NCBI GenBank assembly: GCA_036346275.1
Contig: CM070726.1
Location: 29,237,410 to 29,301,409 of the forward strand
Direction of reading: 5' to 3'
Origin: Otatea glauca
Taxonomy: Eukaryota; Streptophyta; Magnoliopsida; Poales; Poaceae
DNA length: 64,000 bases
Below the pieces are notes generated by a model. That model saw only the letters and a program-made list of their open reading frames with translations, searched no databases and was not told the origin of the DNA. Of the stretch, positions 33,670-45,814 are shown piece after piece (the stretch's first letter is position 1; each line of letters opens with the position of its first letter). A program made the translations under genes and the position numbers.

Positions 33670-36600
33670 CTATTATCAATTGCACCAAATGACAATATTA
33701 AGATATTTGAACATTAAAACAAGCATAAAGATACAATAAGAGATCATACTTACAAATCATCCCTTTTTGTCAATCGATTAGGGGACAATTGATAAATCCA
33801 TAAATTCTCCCCCTTTTGTCATTAATCCCAAAAAGGTGCTTAAAAGATTCTTATTGTTTATTCAATAAAATCTGTTCTCCCCCTTGATTGCACACTCAAT
33901 AAAAAGATTAGGGAGAAATAAAATAAAAATAAGGAGCTAGTAATAGAACAATCATATTAAGCTCCCCCTAAATCTATGCAAGATATGATACCAATTATTT
34001 CCAAGATTTAGGTAATAGATTTTTCTAGTTATACCAAATTAAAGAAGTCAGGATTCTTAGGATATAAGTGATGCTTAAACATAACACACGAATATGATTT
34101 CACATATTCTTTAAACATCAAGATCATATAGCAAATTTATATAATTTAAGCACATGCTCATGATCAAATTAAATTCTAACAATCAAGATCATATAAAGAA
34201 GATTACACAAGAAGGAATTGCTTATATGATCACAAGATGTATACAAGATCATGAATCAAGGTTGTATAAGTAAGATGCACTTTCATGATCAAGAATTTTA
34301 TAAACTTATCAAGGGCATACCTCTTTGCAATGTGTCACCCATATGTACCTTTTAGTTCTTGATAATGCCGAATGCAAGTTAGATGACACTTCAAAACAAT
34401 TTAGGATTAGAGGATACCTCTTGAAAGATACCAATTAATCATATCAATTGAAAAATACAACACCATTTAGAATAACACAATTTAGCATAATGGTGTCAAA
34501 GACATTATTGAATATGGTCAGAAAAGAAACACGTCCCTTTTGTCGATTCTTGTCCACCGCATGTTCGAATTGGTCATGATCACCGCGCCCGGTCTTAGAT
34601 CCCTCGTACTATGGAGCTCCTCTCCATTTCCTTCATCCCACCGTCGAAGATGACCCCTTTTCCAATACCTTGAACATCAATAGACAAGCACACGATTTCC
34701 GGGAACAAATATCTTTTAATTTGACCCAAGTTAGTTTGATAATGTCTAAGTACAACATGCAAGATATATATGATATACAAGACAATACTCTTTGCATGCA
34801 ATTTTAAAAACAACTTGAAGATATCAATTGAAGATTTTATTACACCACATGACAAAGAAAATATTTGAAACTCATTCAAATTTAATCTTGTCATCCACTT
34901 GTAAGAGAGATAATGGGTAAAACACATTCAAACTCACTCTTGAGCTTACAAGGGAAATTTTCTCTTTTCCATAATAAACTCAAAGTTATGCAAGAGAGAA
35001 AACATTTTGAGGCTAAGTTACAATTAAATCCAATTTTCAGAATAACTTAGCCAAAAGATGCACTTTCATTGGAATGAAAACTTAAATAGATATGCTCCAC
35101 TTAGAAGCTTGGAGCAATGAATAAGTTCACTTAGTTTTCATCTTGAAAGGCTTGCCAAGATTCCAATTTAAAACTCTTAAAATCTCGAAAAGATGCAAAT
35201 AGCAGCACAAAGTCGATTATAACTTTTAAACCATTGCTCAAATACAAAAATCATCAACGCGGAACAGATCCGACTCGAAATCCTCTTCGAGGGCTATGAA
35301 GACTGAATATTGATTTGAGCAAAGGAGAAACCCCAAAAATAGGATGAACAAGATATTGCAAGAAAGTATAGATAGCAATTTTGAATTTGGGCTTAGTAAA
35401 GACAACCGGATACTCGGTGTTTTTGATCCGAGTGTCCGGATAATCCGGATACTCCGGATATATTACCCGGATACTCCGGGTTGTTCAGCTTCATCCCTAA
35501 AACTGAACATTTTGAATTTGGATCAAATCTTGATCAAATGAAGTCCAATAGCCATAAGATTTTGCAGAAATGATCCATGAACATCCAAGAGACTTCTCCA
35601 AAAAGAATTTCTCAAATATCACCCTCCAATCAAAAATAGGTCATTAGAAGCATTGGAGGTTTAGTTTTGACACTAAGTCAAATAAAGTCAACAATCTTGC
35701 ACATGAGTTCAAATAAATTTGAGAATTTACAGGTATGAACTCCATATGTGAGATAAGGTTTTCCAACAAGGATTTTCAATAAATAAATTTCATTTCGAGA
35801 AATATGATGAAAGATGCATATGAAACACATAAAAGATTAAGATTTTCATCAAATCCTCAAAATGGAACCAAATGAGTTTTGAATGGTAATATGCACTTAT
35901 ATGGCTTCATATGATTTAGAGAGATGTTTATAAGCCTATTTGCATAATCAAATCCATTCAAATCGTAAAATCCAACTTAATGCAAGAGTATGCCAAATAA
36001 GATCGAAAGAGAGAAAAAGGCATAACTATTTCAAATTAAGTTTAAATTATTTGAAATTGAGCATAAACATTCTTTAGACTTCCAAGAAACTTTTCCAAAA
36101 AGAATTTTCCAAAAAGGAGTCTCCAAATAATAGATATGCCAAATTTTGCTTTGAAGGCATGATTTTTACTCAAAGAGAAGAAAAGTCAAAACTTTTTCAA
36201 ATTGAGTCCAAATGGTTTGAAACTTTCCAGAAATAAACATTGGACTATTTAGAAGGTTTCCCAATAAGAATTTCATTAAAATAAATTTTCGTTCAAAAGA
36301 TATGACAAAATGCGCTTTGTAGGTTTGAAAAGAAATTGAATTTTCACCAAATGCTCAAAATGCATTCCGGATTGAAATTTATGGAGATTTGAACTTTCAT
36401 AGCTTTGTATGAGTTAGAAATACTATTTCAATCCAAGATATACAAAGAAATCCAATTCAAATAGCGAAATCCACAAAATGCAATAACGGGTCATTTTGGG
36501 TCAAATGGATGATTTTGGCCAAATTCAAATGGCTATAACTTTTAAACGGTTGGTCGTTTGGAAAAACTTTGAACTAAAGAAATGCTTAAAATGACCAACC

Positions 36601-38100
36601 CTATGAGTTTTGTATTGACCACTTTTTCAAACTCCAAATAGATTTTGCTTTAGAAAAATTTGAAGTTAAATGCAAAAGCAAGATCACAAAGATCTTTTTA
36701 AGCCAAAGTTTGACTTTTAGCTTCTAGCCAAGGGTTAGGTACTTGAAAACATTTGAAATGCATTTGAAAACATTTTAGAAGACTATTTTCATAAGATTTT
36801 GCATTTCAAACAAATATTTTGCTTTTAACCCTTTTTGAAGCAAGTTAAATAGGAAATAGTTTTTCATAAAAAACCTCAAAATACAACTCAATTTGGATTT
36901 CATGCAATTTCAATTTCCATGGCTTAGAATTGATTATCAAGATGTTTTCTAGCCAACATTTATAATGAAATCCAACTTGAATGCTAAGATTTGAGCAATA
37001 TGCTTAAATAAGCTATTTTAGTTCAAACCAAAAACTTTTCGGGCTAAAATTGATTTCAATATAGAATTTTCATTTTGAAAGCTTGTAAAACATTTGAAAT
37101 ACATATTAGAATACTTTTACAAAGCTTTTCACAATTTTGGGCCTTTTAAACATAAGATTTGACTTTTGACCAAAATGGTCCTTTTGAAATAGCTATTTGT
37201 AAAACAAAGCCAAATATTTCAACACAAGATTCAAATGAAGAATAAGATGAGATATAGAGATTTGAATTTTGTGTATGAGTCTAAGATACCATTTTGAACC
37301 AAGATACTACACAAGATCCGGTCCAAACGGAGAAACTCAATAAGTGCAATAGTATGACCATTTTGGGTCAAGTATAGTTTTTGGGCGAGTTTCAAAATCA
37401 AATAACTTTTGATTAGTTGGTCTTTTGAAAATCTTTTGAACACAAGAATTGTTAAGAATGACCAACTCTAGGATTTTCGTTTTGGAATTACTTTCAAATT
37501 CATTTTACATTTAATACTATGAAAATTATAAGTTTAAATCCAAAACAAGATACTACTATCTAGATTTTGATCATGAAACTCATTTTCTTTTCAAAATGGA
37601 TTTTGTGAAGCCAAAACCTTTGAAAAACATTTCAAATATATTTGTATACATTTTGCAACTAGTTTTTCACAAGAATACTAATGGTATACAAAATTTTGAC
37701 TTTTGGCTAAATGGCTTGATTTTGAAAATATATATTTGCACTTATATAAATATGGGCACATGTAGGGATGTGATATACATGGTTATGATTTAGCACTCCC
37801 CTTAATGTGCCACTATCCCAAACTTACTCAAGATTGCAATCGAACAACTAATAAGCATGAGCAAGCATATAATCAAGCAATCTAAATTGATTTTCATGAA
37901 TAATGCAATATAACCTACACAAGGCTATAAGCTATAAGAATCAATTTAAATACTTGTTACCCGAGATGTCATTGGTTTATGATTGAAGTGAATGTCTTCA
38001 AGCTTGGCTTCTTTTTTCATATGATGAAATCATCCTCTTGATTGAGCCAAAGCTTTCCAATGCATCTCCAAGCACCTAATAAACTTCTAGGCACTTGTTG
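33670..38100 (-). other. Long non-coding internal region of element C
   Basis: About 4.4 kb is AT-rich with no pol motif. It is built from degenerate repeats of blocks such as TCAAATTGAGTCCAAATGG, GAAACTTTCC, AAATAAACATTGGACT and CAAAAAGAATTT. The LTR palindrome CCGGATACTCCGG recurs at 35407-35490. Part of this repeat also resembles 48271-48620 in the CACTA element. Confidence 0.75.
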
Positions 38101-39822
38101 GTACCCAATTTTGTTGGGTCCAAAATGTTAGTCACAATAGATTTAGGAACCCAAATGGCCCTAACATTAATAGTCTTAGGTGAACTAACATGACTAGCAA
38201 TGGATTTGCGATTGTTATTACTCCTAAGCGAATTATTGGAATTGGATTGAGGAGGCTTAGGAGTTTTAGCATTTTAGCAAATCCATTTCTAGTTTGATCC
38301 TTTCTAAGCACATAATAATCATTACAATGCAAGGGCTTAGAAGATCTAGCAAATCTAGCAAATGGTTTGCTATTGTTATTTTTCCTAAGCACATGATCAA
38401 CATGATTTTTCTTGGTCTTAGGAAGTCTAGCATTTTGAGCAAACACATTTCTAGATTCATTTCTCCTAAGCAATTGAATATCATAATTTTGCAAATACTT
38501 GGGAGAATCGACAAACTTGGCAAACACATTGCCATTTTTGTCTTTCCTAAGCAAATAATGATCATTGACAATAATTGGCTTAGGAGTAATACCTTTGGGA
38601 CAATCCTTACCGATGTGTCCCTTTTTCCGACATTGTAGCAAGTAGGCTTTGAGCGTCTCTTCTTCTTCTTGACTTGCTCTTTGTCGGTTTGCCTCATTGT
38701 TGATGGTTGTGGCTTGATCTCCACTTTATTAGGGCACACGGAGGCTAAGTGTCCTTCTTGTTGCAAGCAAAGCACTTGATGATCTTGAATGTCTTTCGTT
38801 GTGCCTTGTCTTGTTAGTTTCCCTCTTGGAGATGTAGCCGAGTCCTCGCTATCTTGAGGTGCCCTTGGCTTGCTCAAGATCTCGTCGAGAACGGCTTTTC
38901 CCTTGATGCACTTCTTCAAGTCATTTTCTAATCTAATGACTTTGGCCTTGAGCTCATTGTTTTCCTCTACAAGATTAGTCTCAATATGCATAGAGGAAGT
39001 GGAAACATTTGAATTTGAGCAACAAGGTAAATCATTGCAAGAGGTGGATATGTCAAATTTTGATGAAATATTAGGATTAACATTTAAGCAAGACATTTCA
39101 TCAATTAAATCACATGAGATTCCTATATCCACCTTAGGCTTATGAATTTCTTTGGAAAGGAGGGATTCATGATTTTCTTGAAGCATATTATAATTATTTT
39201 GAAGTGATTCATGTTCAAGCTTCAAAATTTTATATTTCTTTTTCTCCTTTCCAAGACATTTATTGAGCTCCTCTAGCAAATTCATAAGTTCATTATAAGT
39301 GAGCTCATTATCATCGTCGTCGTCACTTACCTCATTCTTACCTTTCGCCATGAAGCAATGGATTTGTGATGGAAGAGCATCTTCATCGTCACTTGAGGCG
39401 GAGGTTGAGGTTGATGGAGATGTCGGTTCTTCATCACTTGAGCTTGAGGTGGAGCTTGATGTTTCATCTCCCGACATCTCTTCCTTAATGCAATCCTCAA
39501 TAGAAGTGGATGATTCAAATAGTTCTTGAAGCTTTATCCACATTTCATGAGCGCTCTTGAGATTGCATATTCTATCAAAGATTTCATCGCTCACAACACA
39601 AAATAAAACATTAGTAGCTTGAGCGTCGAGATGTAGGCATTTCCTTTCTCCTTCAGTTGGAGCAACTTCATTCAATGGAGAGGAAAAGCCGACATCTACG
39701 ATCCACCATATTTGGGGGCTCATGGATTTAAAATGAGAAGTCATAATTAATTTCCATGAAGCATAATTTGTGCCATCTAGCACAAGTGGATCATGTGAAT
39801 GCACTAAACCTCTAGTCGACAT
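38101..39822 (-). pseudogene. gag: gag-like gene of element C with expanded C-terminal repeats
   Basis: The start ATG is at 39822 (MSTRGLVHSHDPLVLDGTNY), 44 nt from the PBS. The N-terminal UBN2-type part ends early: after MWIKLQELFESS the usual following helices are missing and a Ser/Asp/Glu-rich linker follows (about 39330-39500). A Glu/Lys-rich region with YNELMNLLEELNKCLGKEKK suggests a coiled coil like that of element A. Two CCHC knuckles (near 38750 and 38620) are each split by a frameshift. Next comes a unit of about 27 residues, YxLRKDxNxNxFAxF, in four tandem versions (38270-38575); element A has one. The end, AIWVPKSIVTNI near 38150, matches the gag end of A, and nothing of pol follows. 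Frameshifts may be real or consensus errors, because this element is otherwise very young. Confidence 0.85.
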
Positions 39823-39866
39823 CCTTTACTCTCTAGACGGTTAAATCTAATAAAAGGAGAGACCTT

Positions 39867-39878
39867 GCTCTGATACCA
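39867..39878 (-). promoter_or_regulatory. Primer-binding site of C (initiator tRNA-Met)
   Basis: The minus strand reads TGGTATCAGAGC, 2 nt from the 5' LTR boundary at 39881. Its presence indicates that C uses the same primer as A and B. Confidence 0.93.
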
Positions 39879-39880
39879 AT

Positions 39881-42506
39881 TGAAAGGACAGGGGATGTCG
39901 CCTAGAGGGGGGGTGAATAGGCGGATTAAAAACTTTGTAACTTAAATGCAATGAATAAAATATGCAGCTAAATAAAATCTCCGAGTTTCCGAACAATCCG
40001 AGTGTCCGGATATTCAATCCGGATACTCGGATAGTCCGATCCCGAGGGTCCTAACCCGGAGTGTCCGGTATTCAATCCGGATACTCGGATTATCCGAACT
40101 GTCCGGTTCGTGGATTCTGATACTCGGATTGAGGATCTCAAGAGAGATTTTAAATCCTCGCAATTTTTCAACAATCTACTTGAACACAAAAGATCTTAAT
40201 GATGTCAGTACACGAGGGTATAGAAGATCCGAGCCAAACACAACAAAAGAGTAGATCGGGCTCCCAAAGATTCAAAACCAAATACTAAAGCAAGAGTAAG
40301 AAGCAAACTTGAGACAATGATTTTTCACCCGGTTCGGATCCTTGAGGATCCTACGTCTCCGCTGAGGCGGCTCGGTCACACTTGAGCCGGGTCTCTTTCA
40401 ACCCTCTTCCTCCCGGTGTTGCACAAATGCACTCGCCGGTCTTCACTCCTTTGATTCCTTCCTTACGGAGGCGGAACTGCCTTCACAAACTTCCCACACC
40501 AACCACACAAAGCTCCGGTGGCTCGAGGCGACCTCCTAGCCGTCTAGGAGTCCTCAACCTCCAAGAGTAACAAATGCTCACGAAGAACAAACTTAGAGAT
40601 GAAATCAAGTGCTCAATCAACTCAAATCTCACTCCCCAAACTCTTCCCAACCCTTCTCACAAGGGGATCACTTAGATCTAAGGGTAAAAGCTCCCTCAAA
40701 GCCCCCCACACAGCTCCTCAAAAATCCTCTCCAAAAGCCTCTTCAAAAAGAGGGAGGAAGGGCTATAAATAGACCTCCCCAAAAAACTAGCCGTTGGGGG
40801 CAACTCTGCACAATCCGGAGACTCCGGATTTCAATCCGGATACTCCGGATTGACTGAGAAAATGCTAACAGAGAGACTCAACCCGGAGAGTCCGGATGAA
40901 TATCCGGATACTCCAGATATCCGGATACTCCGGACTAACTCCGGATAGTCCGAATCAGCACTGAGCAGCTCGACGAAAACGAGCATAACTTTTGACTCGG
41001 ACTCGATTTCAGAGATTTTGGACTCTCCCGAAAGCTAAGAACGAGGGCTACACAAACAACAAGATCTAACTATCCAAAACACAAAGGATAACCACAGATT
41101 TCACAAAGAAATCAAGAGAGACCTACAACCCTCACTTTCCGGCAGAACCAACACCACTCTCTTTCTAAGATTCACAAGGATGGATCACTTGAGCACTTGA
41201 CACATCTAAAAGTCATTCGACATCGCATCCCTCTTAATAGTACGGCAATCCTTAGACTCAAATTAAATCAAAGATAATATAAGTCTAGAACTAGTCACTT
41301 GCCGTTTTCTTTCTTGATGTCGATGCATGAAGACCTTCACCATATAATTGATGACATCTTCGCCTTGTCCAACTCGACTCGATTCACCTCATGAGACTCT
41401 CGTCCTATCAACCTTGACTTGATCATCCTCTCGACGATCTCCACGCCAAGTTGCTCTTGACTTAGTCCTCAGCTCTTGGTGACACCGCCTTGTTGACCTC
41501 GGCTTAATGATCATCCTTCAAGATACCTTGGTCATCATACACATACGGGACCTAATTCTTTCCAAACTACTCATGAAAGACATTAGTCCCAAAAGCTCAA
41601 TAGATATGAATAAATTGATATTTTGTGAGTAGTTGATTTCAACAAGTGTTTCATATAAAGAAGCACAACACAAAATAGAAACACTTGACATAAGAAATGT
41701 TCTCTACTAAGTGCATCACGATGAATATGTAATTGATCTATATGCACTAGAGAGATAATTGCCAATGTGATGAATCAATTAAATCATGGCAAGGATCACA
41801 GACTTTAACTTAAATGAAGCACATGATAGAATATTCACGAATTGTACATGTGCAAATAATATTTGGAGTAAGAGTAAATATGTGATCCAACACTAGATAA
41901 ACTTCACTAAGAGAATTGCATGAGAAGATATACAAATAAAACATGCATGCACCAAGTCAATCTATAGCAATATGAAGTTTAACTCTAGTTAAAACATGCA
42001 TACTAAAAACAAAGCATATAATGAACTCGAATGAATATATATGCACAAATAAATATGACATGAACCAATGTGCATTATATAATCAACATGCTATTTGGAG
42101 TTCACTATGCATTTGCACAAAAGGAATGCAATAACAAATATAGAAGAGATACCAAAATTGCATACCTTATCTTTGCTTAACTATCCCATTTGATTTTCCT
42201 CTAAAAGATGAGACTGATACTCAACTAGGCAATATCATGTTAGTCTCATAGCAATATAATCATATTAGAGGTTTGTCATTTGCTCATACCTTATCTTTGC
42301 TTAACCTTCCTATTTGATTTTCCTCTAAAAGATGAGACTGATACTCAACTAGGCAATATCATGTTAGTCTCATAGCAATATAATCATATTAGAGGTTTGT
42401 CATTTGCTAAGCACTAAGTTAAGCATTTACTTAATTTACATAGATTGTCATTATGAGTGTTTGTCATTAATCACCAAAATAACATAAGTGCCTAGATGCA
42501 CTTTCA
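39881..42506 (-). repeat. Element C 5' LTR
   Basis: This 2626-bp LTR matches 31015-33638. Differences cluster in CpG-rich tracts (39960-41030 and 41280-41500), mostly one- or two-base gains or losses in TCCGGA-type motifs. The AT-rich 936 bp at the right end is essentially identical to its partner. Confidence 0.95.
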
Positions 42507-43015
42507 CCCCGAATGAGATCGTGGCTGCTAACTCGAGTCAAATGATCAAAACCAATGTGACCAAGTCTCCTATGCCAGAAGGAGAGATCACGGGACTCAG
42601 AAGCAATCAAACATCGAAGAGAGTCTCCAGAAGAAGCAGAAAAATCAGCACGAAAGACTCTCCCAAATCTAGAAATCCCGCAAACTAACCTTCCTGATGA
42701 ATCAAGGATTCTACAGGCATTACTCTTGAAGCTTACCTCGAAAGAGTCATCAATAAGCTGAGAAACAGAGTGCAGATTGAATTGCAGCTTACTTACTAAG
42801 GCAACATCTTTAAGAATGAAATTTTGGTTAATGTAGATGGTACCTTTAGCTATGACTCTACCTGAAGAAGCATCCCCGAAAGTGATCAACTCATCACCGG
42901 GGGCTCGGACTAGGGAAGAGAACCATCGAGAATCTTCGGTCATATGACGAGAACAACCGGAGTCGACAATCCAAACATCTCCCTTCCCTATCCGACGAAC
43001 CTGATCAAGACACAA
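42507..43015 (-). pseudogene. pol: pol of element B, 5' part (protease and pre-integrase)
   Basis: The frame starts near 43015, overlapping the gag end by about 11 nt. It has VWIVDSGCSRHMT, the aspartic protease active site, then KLQFNLHSVSQL and LSFWHRRLGHIGF, the first half of the integrase HHCC zinc region. It continues SHDLIRG and is cut by element C at the ccccg target. The partner sequence GLPKLKIVKDLVCSPC lies at 30990-31010 on the far side, so C separates the two halves of the zinc finger. Confidence 0.92.
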
Positions 43016-45760
43016 GAGAGAGAGATGACTCAGTACTGGGATAGAGTGAAGACTTGGGAACCCAATACTGAATCACACGACGCCTCAGAGTACCAGCCAC
43101 AGAAGAAGACTGGACTCGAGTGTCTCTCTGACGTTTAACTCTAACAAGATCAGTAGCCACTCTAGTAGAAGATCTAGGAGCTGAAACTAGGTTGGCATGC
43201 CGTGGTGCAAAAGCCGAGCCACCCCAGTGAGGCTTCCTAAATCTCTTACCAGAAAACACCTCACGCCGCTGATATCTACCTCGATGGGAAAAACGAGGAA
43301 TATCAAAAGGACGGCGAAAAGACTGACTACGAACAGCTCCAAGACTAAAACTCGAAGAACCAGCATGAAAACCGAGTCCCGAACGCGCCCAAAAACAGCG
43401 ACTCTCTAACTGTCTAGAAGCGGTGTGTGCCATAGGAGCACTCAAAGTCCGGGATGACCTCGAATACCCCTAAGAGCAAGAACACGCCACGCCGAGTGAT
43501 CTTGGCGTGCTCAAGCGTAAATCTACTAGGTGACCATCCTTCTACTGAAGGTGCATGTGTACTTCGCCTTGCTAGAGGCGAAGCTACAGGAGTTACACCC
43601 TTCCGGTCAAGTCCTATGGACAACCCCAAAGAGACCTAAACTTGGTGGTGCTCACTCAGGGAGCTACCACAATCTCACCACTCTTGGAGCCGCGACAATG
43701 GTGGGAGGATGCGCCCGAGCGTGCTCCAAGGATCAAATCCTAGACCTTGATTGAATCTACTAATCTTGGATTGGTCTAGAATAAGATTGAGCTTCTTCTT
43801 GCCTCCAAGAAACTTCTCGAGAGTGCTCATAAGATACTGGCAATCTCGAAAGAAAGAGGCACAAGAAGAGCGGGGAAGAAGAAGAAGAAGAACCGAAAGA
43901 TGAGCTCTCTCAACATGTGCATTTTTCTCCTCAAAGACGGCTGCCTCAATCTTGAGGGCCTCACAAGAAACACAAGACGATTTCTAATTCTATGGGCTTG
44001 GTCTTCTAATTTCTTCCTAAGCTCGACATGGATTTTATCCAAGTCCCCTCAATCACGTAACATCGCAAGCAACTTTCTTGTGACTTATCTAGTAAGTCCT
44101 TACTAAGTTTAGCACACTTGACATTTAAGGATTCATTGTCAAGTTTTAGTTGCCTACAGCCCTCACATGAGCTGACTGGTTCCTTAGAAGCATGCATTTC
44201 AAGTTTATCGTTTCTAGAAGAAAGCTTCCTAAGGTGATCGCTCATGGCATCAATTTCGCAAGCAATTTAGGCAATTACCACAAGAAGGAGTAGAGTGAGC
44301 ATGAAGAAAACTAGCATCTGCTGAATGAGTATCAACAGATTCATTGCTAGCATTCTTCAACCTAAGACTATCTAGTTGGACAACACACTATCATGCATAG
44401 TCCTTAGGTTCTCTAACTCCACAAGCAAAGCATGACACAAAGTACAGTTCATCGGTGATTCGGGAGGAGAAGATCTAAGTGAAGCTAACTCCCGAGTCAA
44501 GGTACCTACTTCCTTTTCTAACTCAGAACACCTCGACCTAGCCTTAGCATGAAACTTGCCTAATTTACGTAAGCGACATTTAACTCGTCGTAGGTGGGTA
44601 CCTCATCGTGTGTTTGTCAGACACTCGGAGTCGCTTACTTCAATGGCGCCGCCATGAAGCACATGCCGAGAAGTCATCTTTGCCCTTCACCTTCTCTTGC
44701 GGATCGCCCTCGCTTGCATCACTCCAGTTCTCCGTGTCGAGAGCTCGATGTCGCCCAAAGGCGAAGACCCAGTGAAAGAGCTTCTTATTCTTGGCAAAGT
44801 TGCGGTACTTCTTCTCGCGGCTCACGAGCCGGGCCTTCTTGTTCCGGTTCATGTCGGTGTGGTCGTTCTTGCCCGAACCGCCTTGTTCGTTTTGCCCTTC
44901 TCCGGCTTGGGACAGTTTGCTCGAATGTGGTTGGGGCCACCACACTCAAACAGTGATCATCCCACCTCTCTTCTCTCTCTCACTCTCTTGTATGCATATG
45001 AAAATTTACGAGCAAGAAGAGCAAGCTCATTTTACGAAATTTTTCCGATTGGTCATCGCTAGCTCGCAAAGGGCGGAGAGAGAGAAACCAATGTAAGAAT
45101 CGTAAAGAGAGGATCCAATGGGATCGGTGACCAAAGCCATCGATCGAGATTTCGTCTTCCGCGAGACGACGCCGATCTCATGAGTCTTGAGGCGAGAATA
45201 AAGCCCGCCAAGAGTCAAGGTCGACAGTCGGTGGTGTCCTTGATGGTGGTCACCTTCATCTCCCAAACACGAAGATCGAGCGCGGTCAAGAAATGTCGAG
45301 CATTATCCGAGTCGGGTATATGCAACCGATCGCTTTCGGAGGTTGCTCAAAATCTTCGTAAACCGACCAAAGCACTCGTCAAGATTCTCACCGCCGTGTT
45401 GTTCAAACTTGTTGAACTCACGCTTGAATTGGTCCTGTCGAACCGCCTTGATTTGGGTAGTGCCCTCATGGTAAGCATCGAGGGTCACCCAAATCTCATG
45501 AGCGTAACGAAGGTGAGAAATCCTATCGTACTCACTGCGACTAAGGCCTCAGATGAGGATGTTCCTTGCCTTAGCATTTGCCTCAACATCACCATATTGC
45601 CGGCCGTGACGTTCTCATCGGTAGGAACCTCAAACGGAGCTTCACCTTACGCCATATCAGAAACCACCGGCGTTGATGTACGACTCCATCCGAGATTTCC
45701 AAAAGCAAAATCAACTCCAGAGAAAATAGGAGGCTTGGTGGAATACTTGTCCATCGCCAT
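43005..45760 (-). pseudogene. gag: gag of element B, disrupted
   Basis: The start ATG at 45760 gives MAMDKYSTKPPIFSGVDFA. Frames then switch repeatedly: VTLDAYHEGTTQIKAVRQDQ (45430-45490), LGGLYSRLKTHEIG (45180-45230), and DSYIGFSLSALCELA (45070-45120). A zinc knuckle, FECGGPNHIRANC, lies near 44905-44945, where the first Cys codon is disrupted. A segment near 44006-44245 rich in Leu/Lys/Asp/Glu (MSDHLRKLSSRNDKLEM, LDNESLNVKCAKLSKDLLD) looks like a coiled coil. The basic C-terminus (43005-43445) ends YWVPKSSLYP and a stop, similar to the IWVPK end of A and C. At least six frame changes make it non-functional as read. Confidence 0.85.
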
Positions 45761-45800
45761 GGCTCTTGAGACCGGTCAAGATCTAGAAAGAGCAGAACCG

Positions 45801-45812
45801 GCTCTGATACCA
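45801..45812 (-). promoter_or_regulatory. Primer-binding site of B (initiator tRNA-Met)
   Basis: The minus strand reads TGGTATCAGAGC, 2 nt from the 5' LTR boundary at 45815. Confidence 0.93.
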
Positions 45813-45814
45813 AT

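Larger units (their letters stand above)
31015..42506 (-). mobile_element. Element C: gag-only, non-autonomous Sirevirus-like retrotransposon
   Basis: Two LTRs (31015-33638 and 39881-42506) start TGAAAGGACAGGGGATGTCG and end ATGCACTTTCA. They are flanked by a perfect target duplication ccccg (31010-31014 and 42507-42511). The minus-strand internal region has the initiator tRNA-Met PBS, one gag-like frame (38101-39822), then about 4.4 kb of non-coding AT-rich DNA and multiple polypurine tracts. No protease, integrase, RT or RNase H motif is visible in any frame. This architecture is that of a TR-GAG-type element that needs pol from a relative. Confidence 0.93.
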
